Shown: positions 7,346-14,865 of the stretch, piece by piece
Layout of the letters: every line of letters starts with the position of its first letter
How positions within the stretch are numbered: the stretch's first letter is position 1
Origin: UBA1562 sp041653955
GTDB lineage: Bacteria > Omnitrophota > Gorgyraeia > Gygaellales > Profunditerraquicolaceae
DNA length: 22,884 bases
Direction of reading: 5' to 3'
Assembly (NCBI GenBank): GCA_041653955.1
Contig: JBAZEH010000023.1
Location: forward strand, 1-22,884
Translations under genes and position numbers: made by a program
Notes under the pieces: generated by a model
Databases searched by the model: none
What the model was told of the DNA's origin: nothing
What the model saw: the letters and a program-made list of their open reading frames with translations, nothing else

Positions 7346-8892
7346 CTTGTGAATTCTAATCCCTTAACATAACTGCTTTGCATGGACCGCGTCAATTTAA
7401 AGCCGGAATTTATATCTTCGGTTTTAATAAAATCCGGGTCGACAAACTTAGGGTCGGTGCGGTTAAAATGACGGACGATAAATATCTTATCAACAGAATG
7501 GCTTAAAACCTTAACTCCTTCTACCAGCTGGTCTGTATCCGCGACAGGCATTATAAGAATATCTTCGTCCATATAGTATGCCTGGGCCAGCACAACAGAC
7601 CTTATATTCCCCATTATTACCGCCGCGCGGCACCCCTGCGAACTGCTGTTTATCCATTCGGCTACGCGTTTAGGAGCTGGGCCAAACTGCGGGTCTATGC
7701 TGATAATAAACGAGTATACCGCCAAAAACATAAAGAATAGCAAGAATATAATTTTGCTTCTGCGAAAAAGATAACGCAGGAAATAACCTGACAACGGTAT
7801 CAATCCGATGAACGGAAAAACCAGGAAACGTTCCTGTTGTAACAATACGCCATGCTGGACAATATCTATTATGAACATAGCCGATATCGGGACAAGGAAT
7901 AAGATACAGCAGAATAACGTCTCCCTGCGGTAGCGCGAAACCGCCTCTTTAAATACAGGGCGCCCCCGACAGGCTAACGCGAATATGCCGGCTAACAACA
8001 ACCCCCTCATAACCATCCCTCGAGGCTCAAAAATGAATATATAGCGGCTCACGGCTATCAGAAAATAATATATCTTATCAAAAAAACCGAAATATCCGAA
8101 TGGCCACGAGGCAAGATAAAAATTATACCCGTGCGAAGCTACCAAGTTAAACCAGGGCGCCAATAACAAGAAAGAACAAAAAAAGGATAGCAAGAACTTA
8201 TCGAGCAGGTACTTATCCTTCCTGTAAATCAGCATAAAATATGCCAGTTGCCCCAGTATAATAAAAAAATAGAAGTAGTGCGTAAGCAGCGCTATAGAGT
8301 TAAAAAGAGCGGCGCATACCAGGTCGGCATTCCTCTTCTTTCTCTCAAAGCGCAGCAAGAAAAACCATGATACCAGCGCCAATAAGGCGATCAGGCTGTA
8401 ATGCCTGGCTTCCCTGGAATAAATAACAGCAAAAGGGCATACGCTCATAAAGAGCGCGGAAAAAACAGCTGCCGCATCCCCAAACAGCAGTTTTGTAACC
8501 TTGTATGCCATAAGCACCGAAAACAGTCCCATCAAGACAGAAAAGAACCTTACCGCGAATATGCTGTCACCGAACAGCCTTATCCAGAAATAAATCGTCC
8601 AAAAGTAAAACGGCGGATGCGTATCCTCCCTGATCAGGCTAAGAGTGACGTCGCTGATCGTCTTGGAAGGGTCATTATGAAGCATCTGTTTGTAAAAACC
8701 GGCATTAAAATATTTAGGGGGAGTAATTTCAGAAAGGAGATTCATCTGTTTCTGCGCTTCGCCGTGCCCGGTAGATTGGAAGAAAGTAAAAAACTCATCT
8801 GTCCACAACGAGCGTCCGGAAAGGCCGTTGATGCGCAGCAGTAGCGCCAATGTAAAAAGCATAAATATAAAGAATATATGTATTTTCTTCAA
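7342..8892 (-). CDS. GT39/ArnT-type membrane glycosyltransferase
   Basis: This 516-residue polytopic inner-membrane protein resembles the GT-C fold of the dolichyl-phosphate mannosyltransferase/ArnT (GT39, PMT_2) group. TM1 is at about residues 4-20. It is followed by the characteristic Asp32-Glu33 in SLWTDEFFTF, the family's catalytic loop. DTHPPFYF at 90-97 and YSREARHYSLIAL at 158-170 are further family marks. About ten more hydrophobic spans follow, then a soluble C-terminal region of roughly 100 residues. Such enzymes move sugars from polyprenyl phosphate to lipids or proteins on the periplasmic side; donor and acceptor cannot be told from sequence. It sits between recG and rsmD with essentially no spacing, so it is part of the operon although functionally unrelated. 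Confidence 0.85.
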   Translation of the reverse strand: MKKIHIFFIFMLFTLALLLRINGLSGRSLWTDEFFTFFQSTGHGEAQKQMNLLSEITPPKYFNAGFYKQMLHNDPSKTISDVTLSLIREDTHPPFYFWTIYFWIRLFGDSIFAVRFFSVLMGLFSVLMAYKVTKLLFGDAAAVFSALFMSVCPFAVIYSREARHYSLIALLALVSWFFLLRFERKKRNADLVCAALFNSIALLTHYFYFFIILGQLAYFMLIYRKDKYLLDKFLLSFFCSFLLLAPWFNLVASHGYNFYLASWPFGYFGFFDKIYYFLIAVSRYIFIFEPRGMVMRGLLLAGIFALACRGRPVFKEAVSRYRRETLFCCILFLVPISAMFIIDIVQHGVLLQQERFLVFPFIGLIPLSGYFLRYLFRRSKIIFLLFFMFLAVYSFIISIDPQFGPAPKRVAEWINSSSQGCRAAVIMGNIRSVVLAQAYYMDEDILIMPVADTDQLVEGVKVLSHSVDKIFIVRHFNRTDPKFVDPDFIKTEDINSGFKLTRSMQSSYVKGLEFTR

Positions 8893-8894
8893 GG

Positions 8895-10988
8895 CTAACC
8901 CACCATTACTAATTTATCATATTCGGGGAATCTCTGCGATAATTTCTCCTTAAGGCCCGCGTTCTGGTGCAACTCAAAGCGCGGATCAGACTTTACGAGC
9001 CTTAGCGCTTCTTCTCTGGCCCTCTTAAGAAGCTGCATCTGGCCTAAAGGGTTGGCTATCTTTAATTCTGAAAGCCCTGACTGGCGCCTGCCGAAGAATT
9101 CCCCCGGCCCCCTTATCTTCAGGTCCTCTTCGGCGATGCGGAATCCATCGTTATATTTTATCATCGCGAAGATCCTTGCTTTTGACTGAGGGGTAACAGC
9201 GTCTGATATAAGGAGGCAATAAGACCCTTCCTTCCCCCTGCCTACCCGGCCGCGTAATTGATGCAGCTGGCTTAACCCAAAACGCTCGGCACTCTCTATA
9301 ATCATACATGTAGCGTTAGGTATATCTATGCCTACCTCCAGCACAGTAGTGGAAACCAGGAGATCCAGCTCTTTATCCTTGAATTTTCCCATAATATCAT
9401 CCTGCTCGGACTGTTTCATCCTGCCATGGATAAGCCCCAGCCGGAAATCTTTGAATTCTCCAGACTTTAATTCATTATACATCTTTTTGGCACCGGCTAT
9501 ATCCAGGCTAAAAGATTCCTCTATAACGGGATAAACTATGTATGCCTGCGAACCCTTACGTAACTGTTCCCTGGCAATATCATAAGCCATATTTCTCTCT
9601 TTACAAGAGAAATGCATAGTTTCAACTACCGGCCTTCCCGGAGGCAGCTCATTGATGACCGATATATCCAGGTCGCCGTATAAGGTGATCGCCAGGGTGC
9701 GGGGGATAGGGGTTGCGGTCATTATCAATAGGTCGGGGTTTCTGCCCTTGCATGGCAATAACGCCCTCTGCCCCACCCCGAATTTATGCTGTTCATCTAT
9801 CACTATCAGCCCGAGATTGTTGAACTTGAGTGATTCTTCTATAAGGGCGTGCGTGCCTATGACCAGGTCCACCTTACCGTCCCTTGCCTTCCGGTATATG
9901 CTCTTTTTTTCTTTACCGGTAACACTGGCAGTAAGAAGTCCCAGCTTTATCTTTTTCAGCCGCGGGCTGCCTGAATGCAATTGCGAACTTATCTTTTCAT
10001 AATGCTGCCTTGCCAGTATCTCGGTAGGGGCCATGATAACCGCCTGGTATCCGCCCTGGAGAGCCGTAATACCCGCGAGTGTCGCGACCACTGTTTTGCC
10101 TGAGCCCACATCCCCCTGGAGGAGGCGCTGCATAACAAAAGGCTTAGCCATATCCTTATTTATTTCGCCGATCACCCTCTCCTGCGAGGCGGTCAGGGTA
10201 AAAGGCAGGGCCTTTCTAAAATCACCGGACAGCTCCAACGCGATATTATGGCTTATGCCGGCCTTCTCCTTCTTTCGCAGTTTCCTTAAAACAAGCGGTA
10301 TCTGAAAAAGAAAGAACTCCTCAAAAGAAAGCCTTCTATAGGCATCTTTCTGTATATTGAAGTTCTCCGGAAAATGGATATTAAGCAGGCTCTTGGCCAG
10401 GTTTAAGAGGCCATTCCTTGACCTAAGGTCATAAGGAAGGATATCTTTTATGCCGGTCAGGTATTCATCTAATGCATATTTTATAACCTGACGCAGGCTC
10501 CGTTGTGTCATTCCTTTCGGTAATGAATATATGGGAGTTATCCTTCCTATATTCAACGATTCCTCATCCCCTAAAGAGGCGATCTCAAATTCCGGAGAAC
10601 TCATCTGTAACCTGCCCCCGTATTCTTCGGCTTTTCCGTATAAGATAATAGTCATACCTGCCTTTAGGTATTCTTTAAGGTAGCGCTGATTAAACCAGAC
10701 ACACCGGATCTTTCCGGAACCGTCCCCTACCTCAGCCTCCGTTATGCTAAACCCTCTTCTTCTGAAAGAACGGCGCTCCTGGTTAGACAGTATGCGCGCC
10801 TTTATGGTTGAGACTGAACCTTTTTGCAGCCCGGAAATAGGCATGAATTTTGTGCGGTCTTCATAACGAGAAGGGAAATAATACAGCAGGTCTTCCGCGG
10901 TCATTATACCCAGGGAATTGAACAATCTGGCCCTTTTGGGCCCGATCCCTTTTATGTATTGGATAGGGGTGGCGGGGTCTTTTATCAT
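8895..10988 (-). CDS. recG: ATP-dependent DNA helicase RecG
   Basis: RecG regresses stalled forks and moves branched DNA. The 697-residue protein has the N-terminal wedge/OB region (about 1-240, with VGDGSGKIRCVWFNQ), Walker A GDVGSGKT at 292-299, the DEQH box at 398-401 (IDEQHKFGVGQR), TATPIPRT at 424-431, STTVLEVGIDIPNA and the QLRGRVGRG motif VI at 577-585. The C-terminus (GPGEFFGRRQSGL) is the RecG-specific TRG-type region. The length is normal. Its ATG overlaps the previous stop by one base (TAATG), and the next gene follows after two bases. Confidence 0.98.
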   Translation of the reverse strand: MIKDPATPIQYIKGIGPKRARLFNSLGIMTAEDLLYYFPSRYEDRTKFMPISGLQKGSVSTIKARILSNQERRSFRRRGFSITEAEVGDGSGKIRCVWFNQRYLKEYLKAGMTIILYGKAEEYGGRLQMSSPEFEIASLGDEESLNIGRITPIYSLPKGMTQRSLRQVIKYALDEYLTGIKDILPYDLRSRNGLLNLAKSLLNIHFPENFNIQKDAYRRLSFEEFFLFQIPLVLRKLRKKEKAGISHNIALELSGDFRKALPFTLTASQERVIGEINKDMAKPFVMQRLLQGDVGSGKTVVATLAGITALQGGYQAVIMAPTEILARQHYEKISSQLHSGSPRLKKIKLGLLTASVTGKEKKSIYRKARDGKVDLVIGTHALIEESLKFNNLGLIVIDEQHKFGVGQRALLPCKGRNPDLLIMTATPIPRTLAITLYGDLDISVINELPPGRPVVETMHFSCKERNMAYDIAREQLRKGSQAYIVYPVIEESFSLDIAGAKKMYNELKSGEFKDFRLGLIHGRMKQSEQDDIMGKFKDKELDLLVSTTVLEVGIDIPNATCMIIESAERFGLSQLHQLRGRVGRGKEGSYCLLISDAVTPQSKARIFAMIKYNDGFRIAEEDLKIRGPGEFFGRRQSGLSELKIANPLGQMQLLKRAREEALRLVKSDPRFELHQNAGLKEKLSQRFPEYDKLVMVG

Positions 10989-11461
10989 TAAAGGGTTATC
11001 CGTAAGGACCCGGGCGCTTCTTCCGGAGGGAGTTTTGGGGTTAACGAAGGGGCATTTTTCTGAGGCGCCCCTAGCGCGGAAGGCGCCTCTTTTACCTCTA
11101 CCTCAAAGCTATCGCTGGAAAGGGTTTTATCACCTGTCTTTAATCTGCTTGGCCCTATACTGAATATCCCGGTTGCGATGGGGGCCAGGATAAAAGCGTA
11201 AACTACTATTTTCTTTGTCTTGCCGTCCGCGAATGAAACCGTTGATGACCTGGCAGAAGATATCACATTAAAACCAGTGAAATCAGGAAACTCGGGCTGT
11301 TGTATTTCTTTTTCGGAAGAGATGATGGCGAGCTTATAGGTAAGGAGTTCTTCGGCCGTAATTACGGTCTTATCTATTTCTGATTTTATGGAAGTTTGCG
11401 CGAAAACATTTGTTACGAGCAAGGAAATAAAGATCAAAGATAAGCCGACTATATTCCTCAT
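10988..11461 (-). CDS. short BatD-like secreted protein
   Basis: This 157-residue protein has a clear signal peptide (about 1-21, ending VFAQ). The body resembles the first domain of BatD ("oxygen tolerance" family): an IDK.VITAEELLTYKLAI strand, PEFPDFTGFNVISSARSS, a Y.F.L.P...G.FSIGPSRL segment and a closing strand. Full BatD proteins are several hundred residues long with more domains and a membrane anchor; here only one domain and a proline-rich tail remain, with no bat operon partners in view. It could be a genuine single-domain relative or a remnant. No strong ribosome binding site is visible. It precedes recG with a one-base overlap. Confidence 0.65.
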   Translation of the reverse strand: MRNIVGLSLIFISLLVTNVFAQTSIKSEIDKTVITAEELLTYKLAIISSEKEIQQPEFPDFTGFNVISSARSSTVSFADGKTKKIVVYAFILAPIATGIFSIGPSRLKTGDKTLSSDSFEVEVKEAPSALGAPQKNAPSLTPKLPPEEAPGSLRITL

Positions 11462-11476
11462 TGTTTCTGATAGGCA

Positions 11477-11902
11477 TTATTGACTGACAAGCATAAAGGC
11501 CTTACCGTTCCAGCGGTAAATATCGCGCATCTTGCGCCCGGTATCATTGTTTATCCTCTCAACTACAAGTATGGGAGTATCGCCATCCATCTTCAGGTTT
11601 ACGCCCGGAGGATTACTGAAAGAACGCTCAAATATGACTTCCCCCCGGTCATTATGGAATTTTATAACTTTTACTCCGCTTGAGTTTGAATTGGTGGAAT
11701 AGACAGCTATCATATCTTTTGTGCCGTCATTATCCAGGTCTATCTGTTTGAGGTCGTTAAAAAACAGCACGTCATGCAGGATATTCTTTTTCTCCTGCGC
11801 CGCAGAAGACTTAGGCGATCTTGCGCATGCCGACAAAAATAAAGGTACCAGTGAAAACAATATAACTCTTATCAGTATACCTTTTATCTGCCTCCCTCCC
11901 AT
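11477..11902 (-). CDS. lipoprotein with one EF/FG-GAP-like DxDNDG motif
   Basis: This 141-residue protein starts with a signal sequence ending in the lipobox LSAC, with Cys26 as the predicted lipidation site, so it is probably membrane anchored. The mature part contains IDLDNDGTKDMIAVY, the calcium-binding loop found in FG-GAP/VCBS and dockerin-like repeats, followed by beta-rich sequence and a W..KAFMLVS end. The start has a GGAGGG site directly upstream. A promoter-like pair lies at 11921-11948. I do not recognise a named family and its function is unknown. Confidence 0.7.
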   Translation of the reverse strand: MGGRQIKGILIRVILFSLVPLFLSACARSPKSSAAQEKKNILHDVLFFNDLKQIDLDNDGTKDMIAVYSTNSNSSGVKVIKFHNDRGEVIFERSFSNPPGVNLKMDGDTPILVVERINNDTGRKMRDIYRWNGKAFMLVSQ

Positions 11903-11920
11903 CTTTCCCTCCCGGCTATT

Positions 11921-11948
11921 ATTTTATGACTAAATAAAACTGGTTCAA
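11921..11948 (-). promoter_or_regulatory. Predicted sigma70-type promoter for the lipoprotein gene
   Basis: On the minus strand TTGAAC is followed after 16 bases by TAAAAT, about 19 bases before the ATG at 11902. The spacer holds ATTTAG upstream of the -10, as in the two promoters at 12320-12348 and 13429-13457. Confidence 0.55.
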
Positions 11949-11968
11949 CAGAATTCCAGATAAGCCTT

Positions 11969-12298
11969 TTAAGATATTTTACCTGATATCTTAACCGTTG
12001 TGTGCTGCATATCCTGCCACGGCCAAAGCATCGCGAAAAAAGAATACTTACCGTCATTACGCAAATAAAGCGTTTGCCCTTCCCTTATCCCCCCAAAAGT
12101 GTCTATAATGCCCTGGGTATCCGGCATGATCGGCTTTTCGGAAGGCCATGCGGGCGGGCCAAAAACCTTCTCAAGGCTTCCGGTAAGCTCGCCTATTTTA
12201 TTATTTTCAATCACTGCCTCAAAATAATCTTCATTATCCGCGCGTAGCGTATCAAAAGCAACTCCGCTTATCTCTTTCTTTATTTCATCAAACCGCAT
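11969..12298 (-). CDS. Hypothetical protein
   Basis: This 109-residue soluble protein has no signal peptide and no membrane span. I do not recognise the family. Visible features are an acidic first third with an alpha-helical look, a central FGPPAWPSEKP segment, and a C-terminal part with YLRNDGKYSFFAMLWPWQ that may be beta-stranded. A purine-rich AGAGAGGG lies upstream of the ATG, and a promoter-like pair at 12320-12348 suggests its own transcription start. It lies among envelope-related small genes, but nothing ties it to their function. Confidence 0.6.
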   Translation of the reverse strand: MRFDEIKKEISGVAFDTLRADNEDYFEAVIENNKIGELTGSLEKVFGPPAWPSEKPIMPDTQGIIDTFGGIREGQTLYLRNDGKYSFFAMLWPWQDMQHTTVKISGKIS

Positions 12299-12319
12299 AA
12301 AAGCCCTCTCTTTTCTTTT

Positions 12320-12348
12320 ATTTTACTGCCAAATAACCCGCTAATCAA
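12320..12348 (-). promoter_or_regulatory. Predicted sigma70-type promoter (TTGATT-17-TAAAAT)
   Basis: The minus strand reads TTGATT, a 17-base spacer, then TAAAAT, leaving a short leader to the ATG at 12298. The hexamers and spacing match the promoter at 13429-13457, and both spacers contain ATTTGGC close to the -10. Confidence 0.65.
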
Positions 12349-12376
12349 ACTTTATTTTGGGCCAAAAAAAACGCCT

Positions 12377-13036
12377 TTACTCCGCGTGCACGCGCGGTAA
12401 AGCAGAAACATCCACGCGCATCCCTCCGTCATGCTCTATTTTAAGCGTATAAAGCATACCCGGCACGAATTTCGTTCCTGGGGCCTCTATCTGAGCGTTC
12501 TTGATACCTATTCTTTTTGCCTCCTGCGGGCTAAGGGCATACTCCCAGAATTTTCTCCATAACCTGTTTTCAAAAGCGGTAACCTGCCTTCCGACGCGGT
12601 AGCCTGAAGGGACCTCGTTGATCTTATTTATCTCATAGACTTCGGCGCCGTCATCCTTCAACGCGAACACTTTCATAAAAAGATACGCGCTCTTTCCTTT
12701 CAGGGGATCCCCCTTCTTTATATAAAAATCGTCAAACCTGATAACCAGCGATTGGAACTGAAGTATATCGGAAGAAAAAGTAAAGTATTTCGGCGGAAGC
12801 GCTTTTCCCAGCGTATCATATTCCAGGAATTTTATAGTAGTGTATGCCTTGCCGGTATGATAATCTGTCCTTAGATCCGCTACTACGACTTCGGCGATCA
12901 TGGATTCTGCCGTGAGCCGCTCAATCACCTTCTTTAATAAAAGGCTCTCCCTGAAGCTATTCAGCAAATACGCCGCGAAGAATATGATCGCTCCCAGAAA
13001 GATAACCTTTATTATCTTCTCGACACCCCTGAACAT
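12377..13036 (-). CDS. Membrane-anchored protein of unknown function
   Basis: This 219-residue protein has one N-terminal membrane span (about residues 8-26, VIFLGAIIFFAAYLL) and a long soluble domain, probably periplasmic. The domain is beta-rich (AEVVVADLRTDYHTGKAYTTIKFLEYD) with a later RLWRKFWEYALSPQEAKRIGIKNAQIEAPG segment. I cannot name the family. It starts nine bases after the stop of the upstream four-helix membrane gene and is probably co-transcribed with it from the promoter at 13429-13457. A T8 run follows the stop codon, but the hairpin before it is weak. Confidence 0.7.
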   Translation of the reverse strand: MFRGVEKIIKVIFLGAIIFFAAYLLNSFRESLLLKKVIERLTAESMIAEVVVADLRTDYHTGKAYTTIKFLEYDTLGKALPPKYFTFSSDILQFQSLVIRFDDFYIKKGDPLKGKSAYLFMKVFALKDDGAEVYEINKINEVPSGYRVGRQVTAFENRLWRKFWEYALSPQEAKRIGIKNAQIEAPGTKFVPGMLYTLKIEHDGGMRVDVSALPRVHAE

Positions 13037-13045
13037 ATCTTCCCG

Positions 13046-13384
13046 TTAAGCCATCTTTTCGGCTATATCCGCGGCGATTGGCAGCTTTAAATATTTACCC
13101 CTGTATGCCGAGACTATCAATATTACCCAAAGGGCCACCTCAAGCATATATATTATAGGGGCTATCATGGTGCCCACAAACGGCAGGACCCAGACCAGTA
13201 TGCTCACTAACCACAGGAGCCCGAAAGTAACTATAGATTGCATGGCGTGGAAACGCACGAATTTGTTTTCTTTTTCCAGAAGATAAATAATTATCCCGCT
13301 GACAAATCCCAGCAGGTAACTCAGGGCGGCGGCGACATTCGCCTTTAAGCCTATAGATGTTTTACCGAATCCCCCCTCTGACAT
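13046..13384 (-). CDS. DUF4870/Tic20-like membrane protein
   Basis: This small membrane protein resembles the DUF4870 (Tic20-like) family: a first span after GLKANVAAALSYLLGFVSG, a loop KENKFVRFHAMQSIVTFG, then two or three further spans and a charged tail. I place the start at 13384 (MSEGGFGKTS, 112 residues). An AAAGGAG site sits seven bases upstream there, while the earlier in-frame ATG at 13411 has none and would put nine extra codons over that site. Transcription probably begins from the TTGATT-17-TAAAAT promoter just upstream. Its function is unknown; it is an inner-membrane protein. Confidence 0.8.
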   Translation of the reverse strand: MSEGGFGKTSIGLKANVAAALSYLLGFVSGIIIYLLEKENKFVRFHAMQSIVTFGLLWLVSILVWVLPFVGTMIAPIIYMLEVALWVILIVSAYRGKYLKLPIAADIAEKMA

Positions 13385-13428
13385 AGCTCTCTCCTTTCTG
13401 CTCTGAAACACTTTGTTTATTGCAAATT

Positions 13429-13457
13429 ATTTTATCGCCAAATCACGTCTTAATCAA
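13429..13457 (-). promoter_or_regulatory. Predicted sigma70-type promoter (TTGATT-17-TAAAAT)
   Basis: On the minus strand TTGATT (13457-13452) and TAAAAT (13434-13429) are separated by exactly 17 bases, followed by a leader of about 40 bases with a strong Shine-Dalgarno before the ATG at 13384. The spacer shares ATTTGGC with the promoter at 12320-12348. Confidence 0.7.
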
Positions 13458-13602
13458 GTATAATTATCCCCGCGAGAAAACGCTTTCCGAAGTATATGTT
13501 TTTACCTTGAAAAAAGAAAGATTATATTGCATATTATAACTAAGCGTTTACTAAAAAGGAGGTAGGTGGGATAGCGCTAAGCCAAAAAGGCCTATCACCT
13601 AC
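13458..13602. other. Intergenic stretch with no gene seen
   Basis: No ORF is supported. The + strand has AAAAAGGAGG near 13553 but no start codon with an open frame behind it. An imperfect inverted repeat (GTAGGTG.GATAG with CTATCACCTAC) at 13562-13602 adjoins the terminator hairpin. Two TATAAT-like boxes on the minus strand near 13520-13540 lack a convincing -35. Confidence 0.5.
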
Positions 13603-13632
13603 AAAAAAACCCCGATATTATCGGGGTTTTTT
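13603..13632. terminator. Bidirectional rho-independent terminator
   Basis: CCCCGAT and ATCGGGG form a 7-bp stem with a three-base loop, flanked by A7 on one side and T6 on the other, so it can work in both directions. It ends the minus-strand unit that finishes with the cyclophilin gene, after the three hairpin repeats. Confidence 0.85.
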
Positions 13633-13635
13633 GTT

Positions 13636-13773
13636 AAACAGCAGTTTACGCCAAACTATCCAATTAGTTTGGGCGTTTAAACAGCAGTTTACGCCAAACT
13701 ATCCAATTAGTTTGGGCGCTAAAACAGCAGTTTACGCCAAACTATCCAATTAGTTTGGGCGCTAAAACAGCAG
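13636..13773. repeat. Three tandem 43-bp repeats, each forming a hairpin, plus a 9-base partial copy
   Basis: Copies start at 13636, 13679 and 13722 with an exact 43-base period, and a fourth start (AAACAGCAG) is at 13765. Copies are nearly identical; the only change I see is GTTT versus GCTA after GGGCG. Each unit contains CCAAACTA and TAGTTTGG around the six-base loop TCCAAT, an 8-bp stem extended by CG/CG beyond a bulged G. The array lies in the 3' untranslated part of the cyclophilin transcript. There are no unique spacers, so it is not a CRISPR array. Confidence 0.95.
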
Positions 13774-13785
13774 GGCGCTACCAGC

Positions 13786-14358
13786 CTACTTCTTCAGATA
13801 TGCCTTTATGATCTTCTTATCGGATAGCGGCCTGTCTGAAGGGCCTGTAGGGCTGCTTTCTATCTTCTGCACAATATCATAACCTGATATAACTTCGCCA
13901 AATATAGTGTGGCGCATATTCAACCAGGGAGTAGGGGCTGTAGTAATGAAAAACTGGCTTCCATTGGTGTTGGGCCCGGCGTTTGCCATAGCAAGTATCC
14001 CGGGTTTGTCAAATTTAACGGAAGCCGATAGCTCATCTTCAAATGGGGCACCCCACGCGGATTCTCCTCCGGTGCCTGTCCCCCTGGGGTCACCACCCTG
14101 GATCATAAAATCCTTTATTACCCTATGGAATATCAACCCGTCATAGTAACCTTTCTGCGTCAATTTAATAAAATTTTCACATGCCCTTGGCGCTATATCA
14201 GGCATAAGCCTGATCTCTATATCCCCTTCATTCGTCTGAAGCACTACAATATCTTTTTCCATGGCAAAAACTCCTTTTAAAAAATAGCAAGTTAAAAGCG
14301 CAAAAGATAGGATTATTACGGATATTATGCCTGTTTTATTCAATGATTCAGTTGTCAT
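13786..14358 (-). CDS. Cyclophilin-type peptidyl-prolyl cis-trans isomerase
   Basis: This cyclophilin speeds proline isomerisation during folding. Marks are Arg79, Phe84 and Gln87 in FHRVIKDFMIQGGD, NGSQFFITT at 132-140, and Trp145 with HTIFGEV. The long form (190 residues) has a signal peptide, hydrophobic residues 10-29 ending GVFA, so it should be exported. Its ATG overlaps the greA stop as ATGA. An internal ATG at 14262 (Met33, MEKDIVVL) lies right after the predicted cleavage site and has a strong AAAAGGAG eight bases upstream, so a cytoplasmic 158-residue form may also be made. Three hairpin repeats and a terminator follow the gene. Confidence 0.93.
   Translation of the reverse strand: MTTESLNKTGIISVIILSFALLTCYFLKGVFAMEKDIVVLQTNEGDIEIRLMPDIAPRACENFIKLTQKGYYDGLIFHRVIKDFMIQGGDPRGTGTGGESAWGAPFEDELSASVKFDKPGILAMANAGPNTNGSQFFITTAPTPWLNMRHTIFGEVISGYDIVQKIESSPTGPSDRPLSDKKIIKAYLKK
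14263..14278 (-). promoter_or_regulatory. Internal Shine-Dalgarno that may set a second cyclophilin start
   Basis: The minus strand reads AAAAGGAG (14278-14271), an 8-base spacer, then ATG at 14262. It lies within the signal-peptide coding region and is much better than the site before the first ATG at 14358. Confidence 0.6.
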
Positions 14359-14843
14359 CTGGATATATCCATTACCTTATATTTCAGGACCCCGGCGGGG
14401 ACCCTGATCTCAACCGTATCATTTATCCTGTGATTCAACAGCCCGCTGCCTACGGGGGAATTAACCGAGATCTTCCCTGCTGAGTAATCAGCCTCTGCCT
14501 CTGAAACCAGGGTGTAATCCAGCTCTTCCCCTGAAGCTATATCTTTAAGCCTGACTTTCGCTCCGATAAGGACCTCGTCTTTAGGGATATTCTCATATTC
14601 AATGATCCGCGCCCGCGCAAGCTTATGTTCAAGCTCAACGATGCGTTTTTCATTCATACCCTGGGCCTCTTTTGCCGCGTCATATTCGGCATTCTCGCTG
14701 ATATCCCCGTGCGACCTCGCCTCTCCTATCCTTTTACTTAGCTCCCTGCGCTTATCCTTCTTTAAAAACTCAAGCTCGGTAATTAACTTTTCATAACCTT
14801 CTTTAGTAAGGTATATATCTTCACTCCAGGAAGAAACATTCAC
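14355..14843 (-). CDS. greA: Transcription elongation factor GreA
   Basis: GreA rescues backtracked RNA polymerase by stimulating transcript cleavage. The 162-residue protein has the N-terminal coiled coil with the acidic tip GDISENAEYDAAKEAQ (Asp47 and Glu50 correspond to the catalytic-tip acids) and the C-terminal FKBP-like domain with VNSPVGSGLLNHRINDTVEI. The length is about normal, with a slightly longer N-terminus (MNVSSWSEDIYLTKEGYEKL). An AGAGGA site precedes the ATG. It overlaps the next gene by four bases. Confidence 0.97.
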   Translation of the reverse strand: MNVSSWSEDIYLTKEGYEKLITELEFLKKDKRRELSKRIGEARSHGDISENAEYDAAKEAQGMNEKRIVELEHKLARARIIEYENIPKDEVLIGAKVRLKDIASGEELDYTLVSEAEADYSAGKISVNSPVGSGLLNHRINDTVEIRVPAGVLKYKVMDISR

Positions 14844-14865
14844 AGGATCCTCTTTCTTTCCCGCC

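Noticed and set aside
12377..12400. A terminator at the T8 run after the membrane-anchored protein gene.
   Set aside because: The hairpins that can be drawn are short or too far from the T run to be convincing.
13552..13570. A strong AAAAAGGAGG on the + strand suggesting a small gene.
   Set aside because: The only nearby start (GTG at 13566) meets a stop two codons later, and the sequence is part of inverted repeats next to the terminator.
13636..13773. The tandem repeats as a CRISPR array.
   Set aside because: The copies abut with a fixed 43-base period and have no unique spacers; no cas genes are present.
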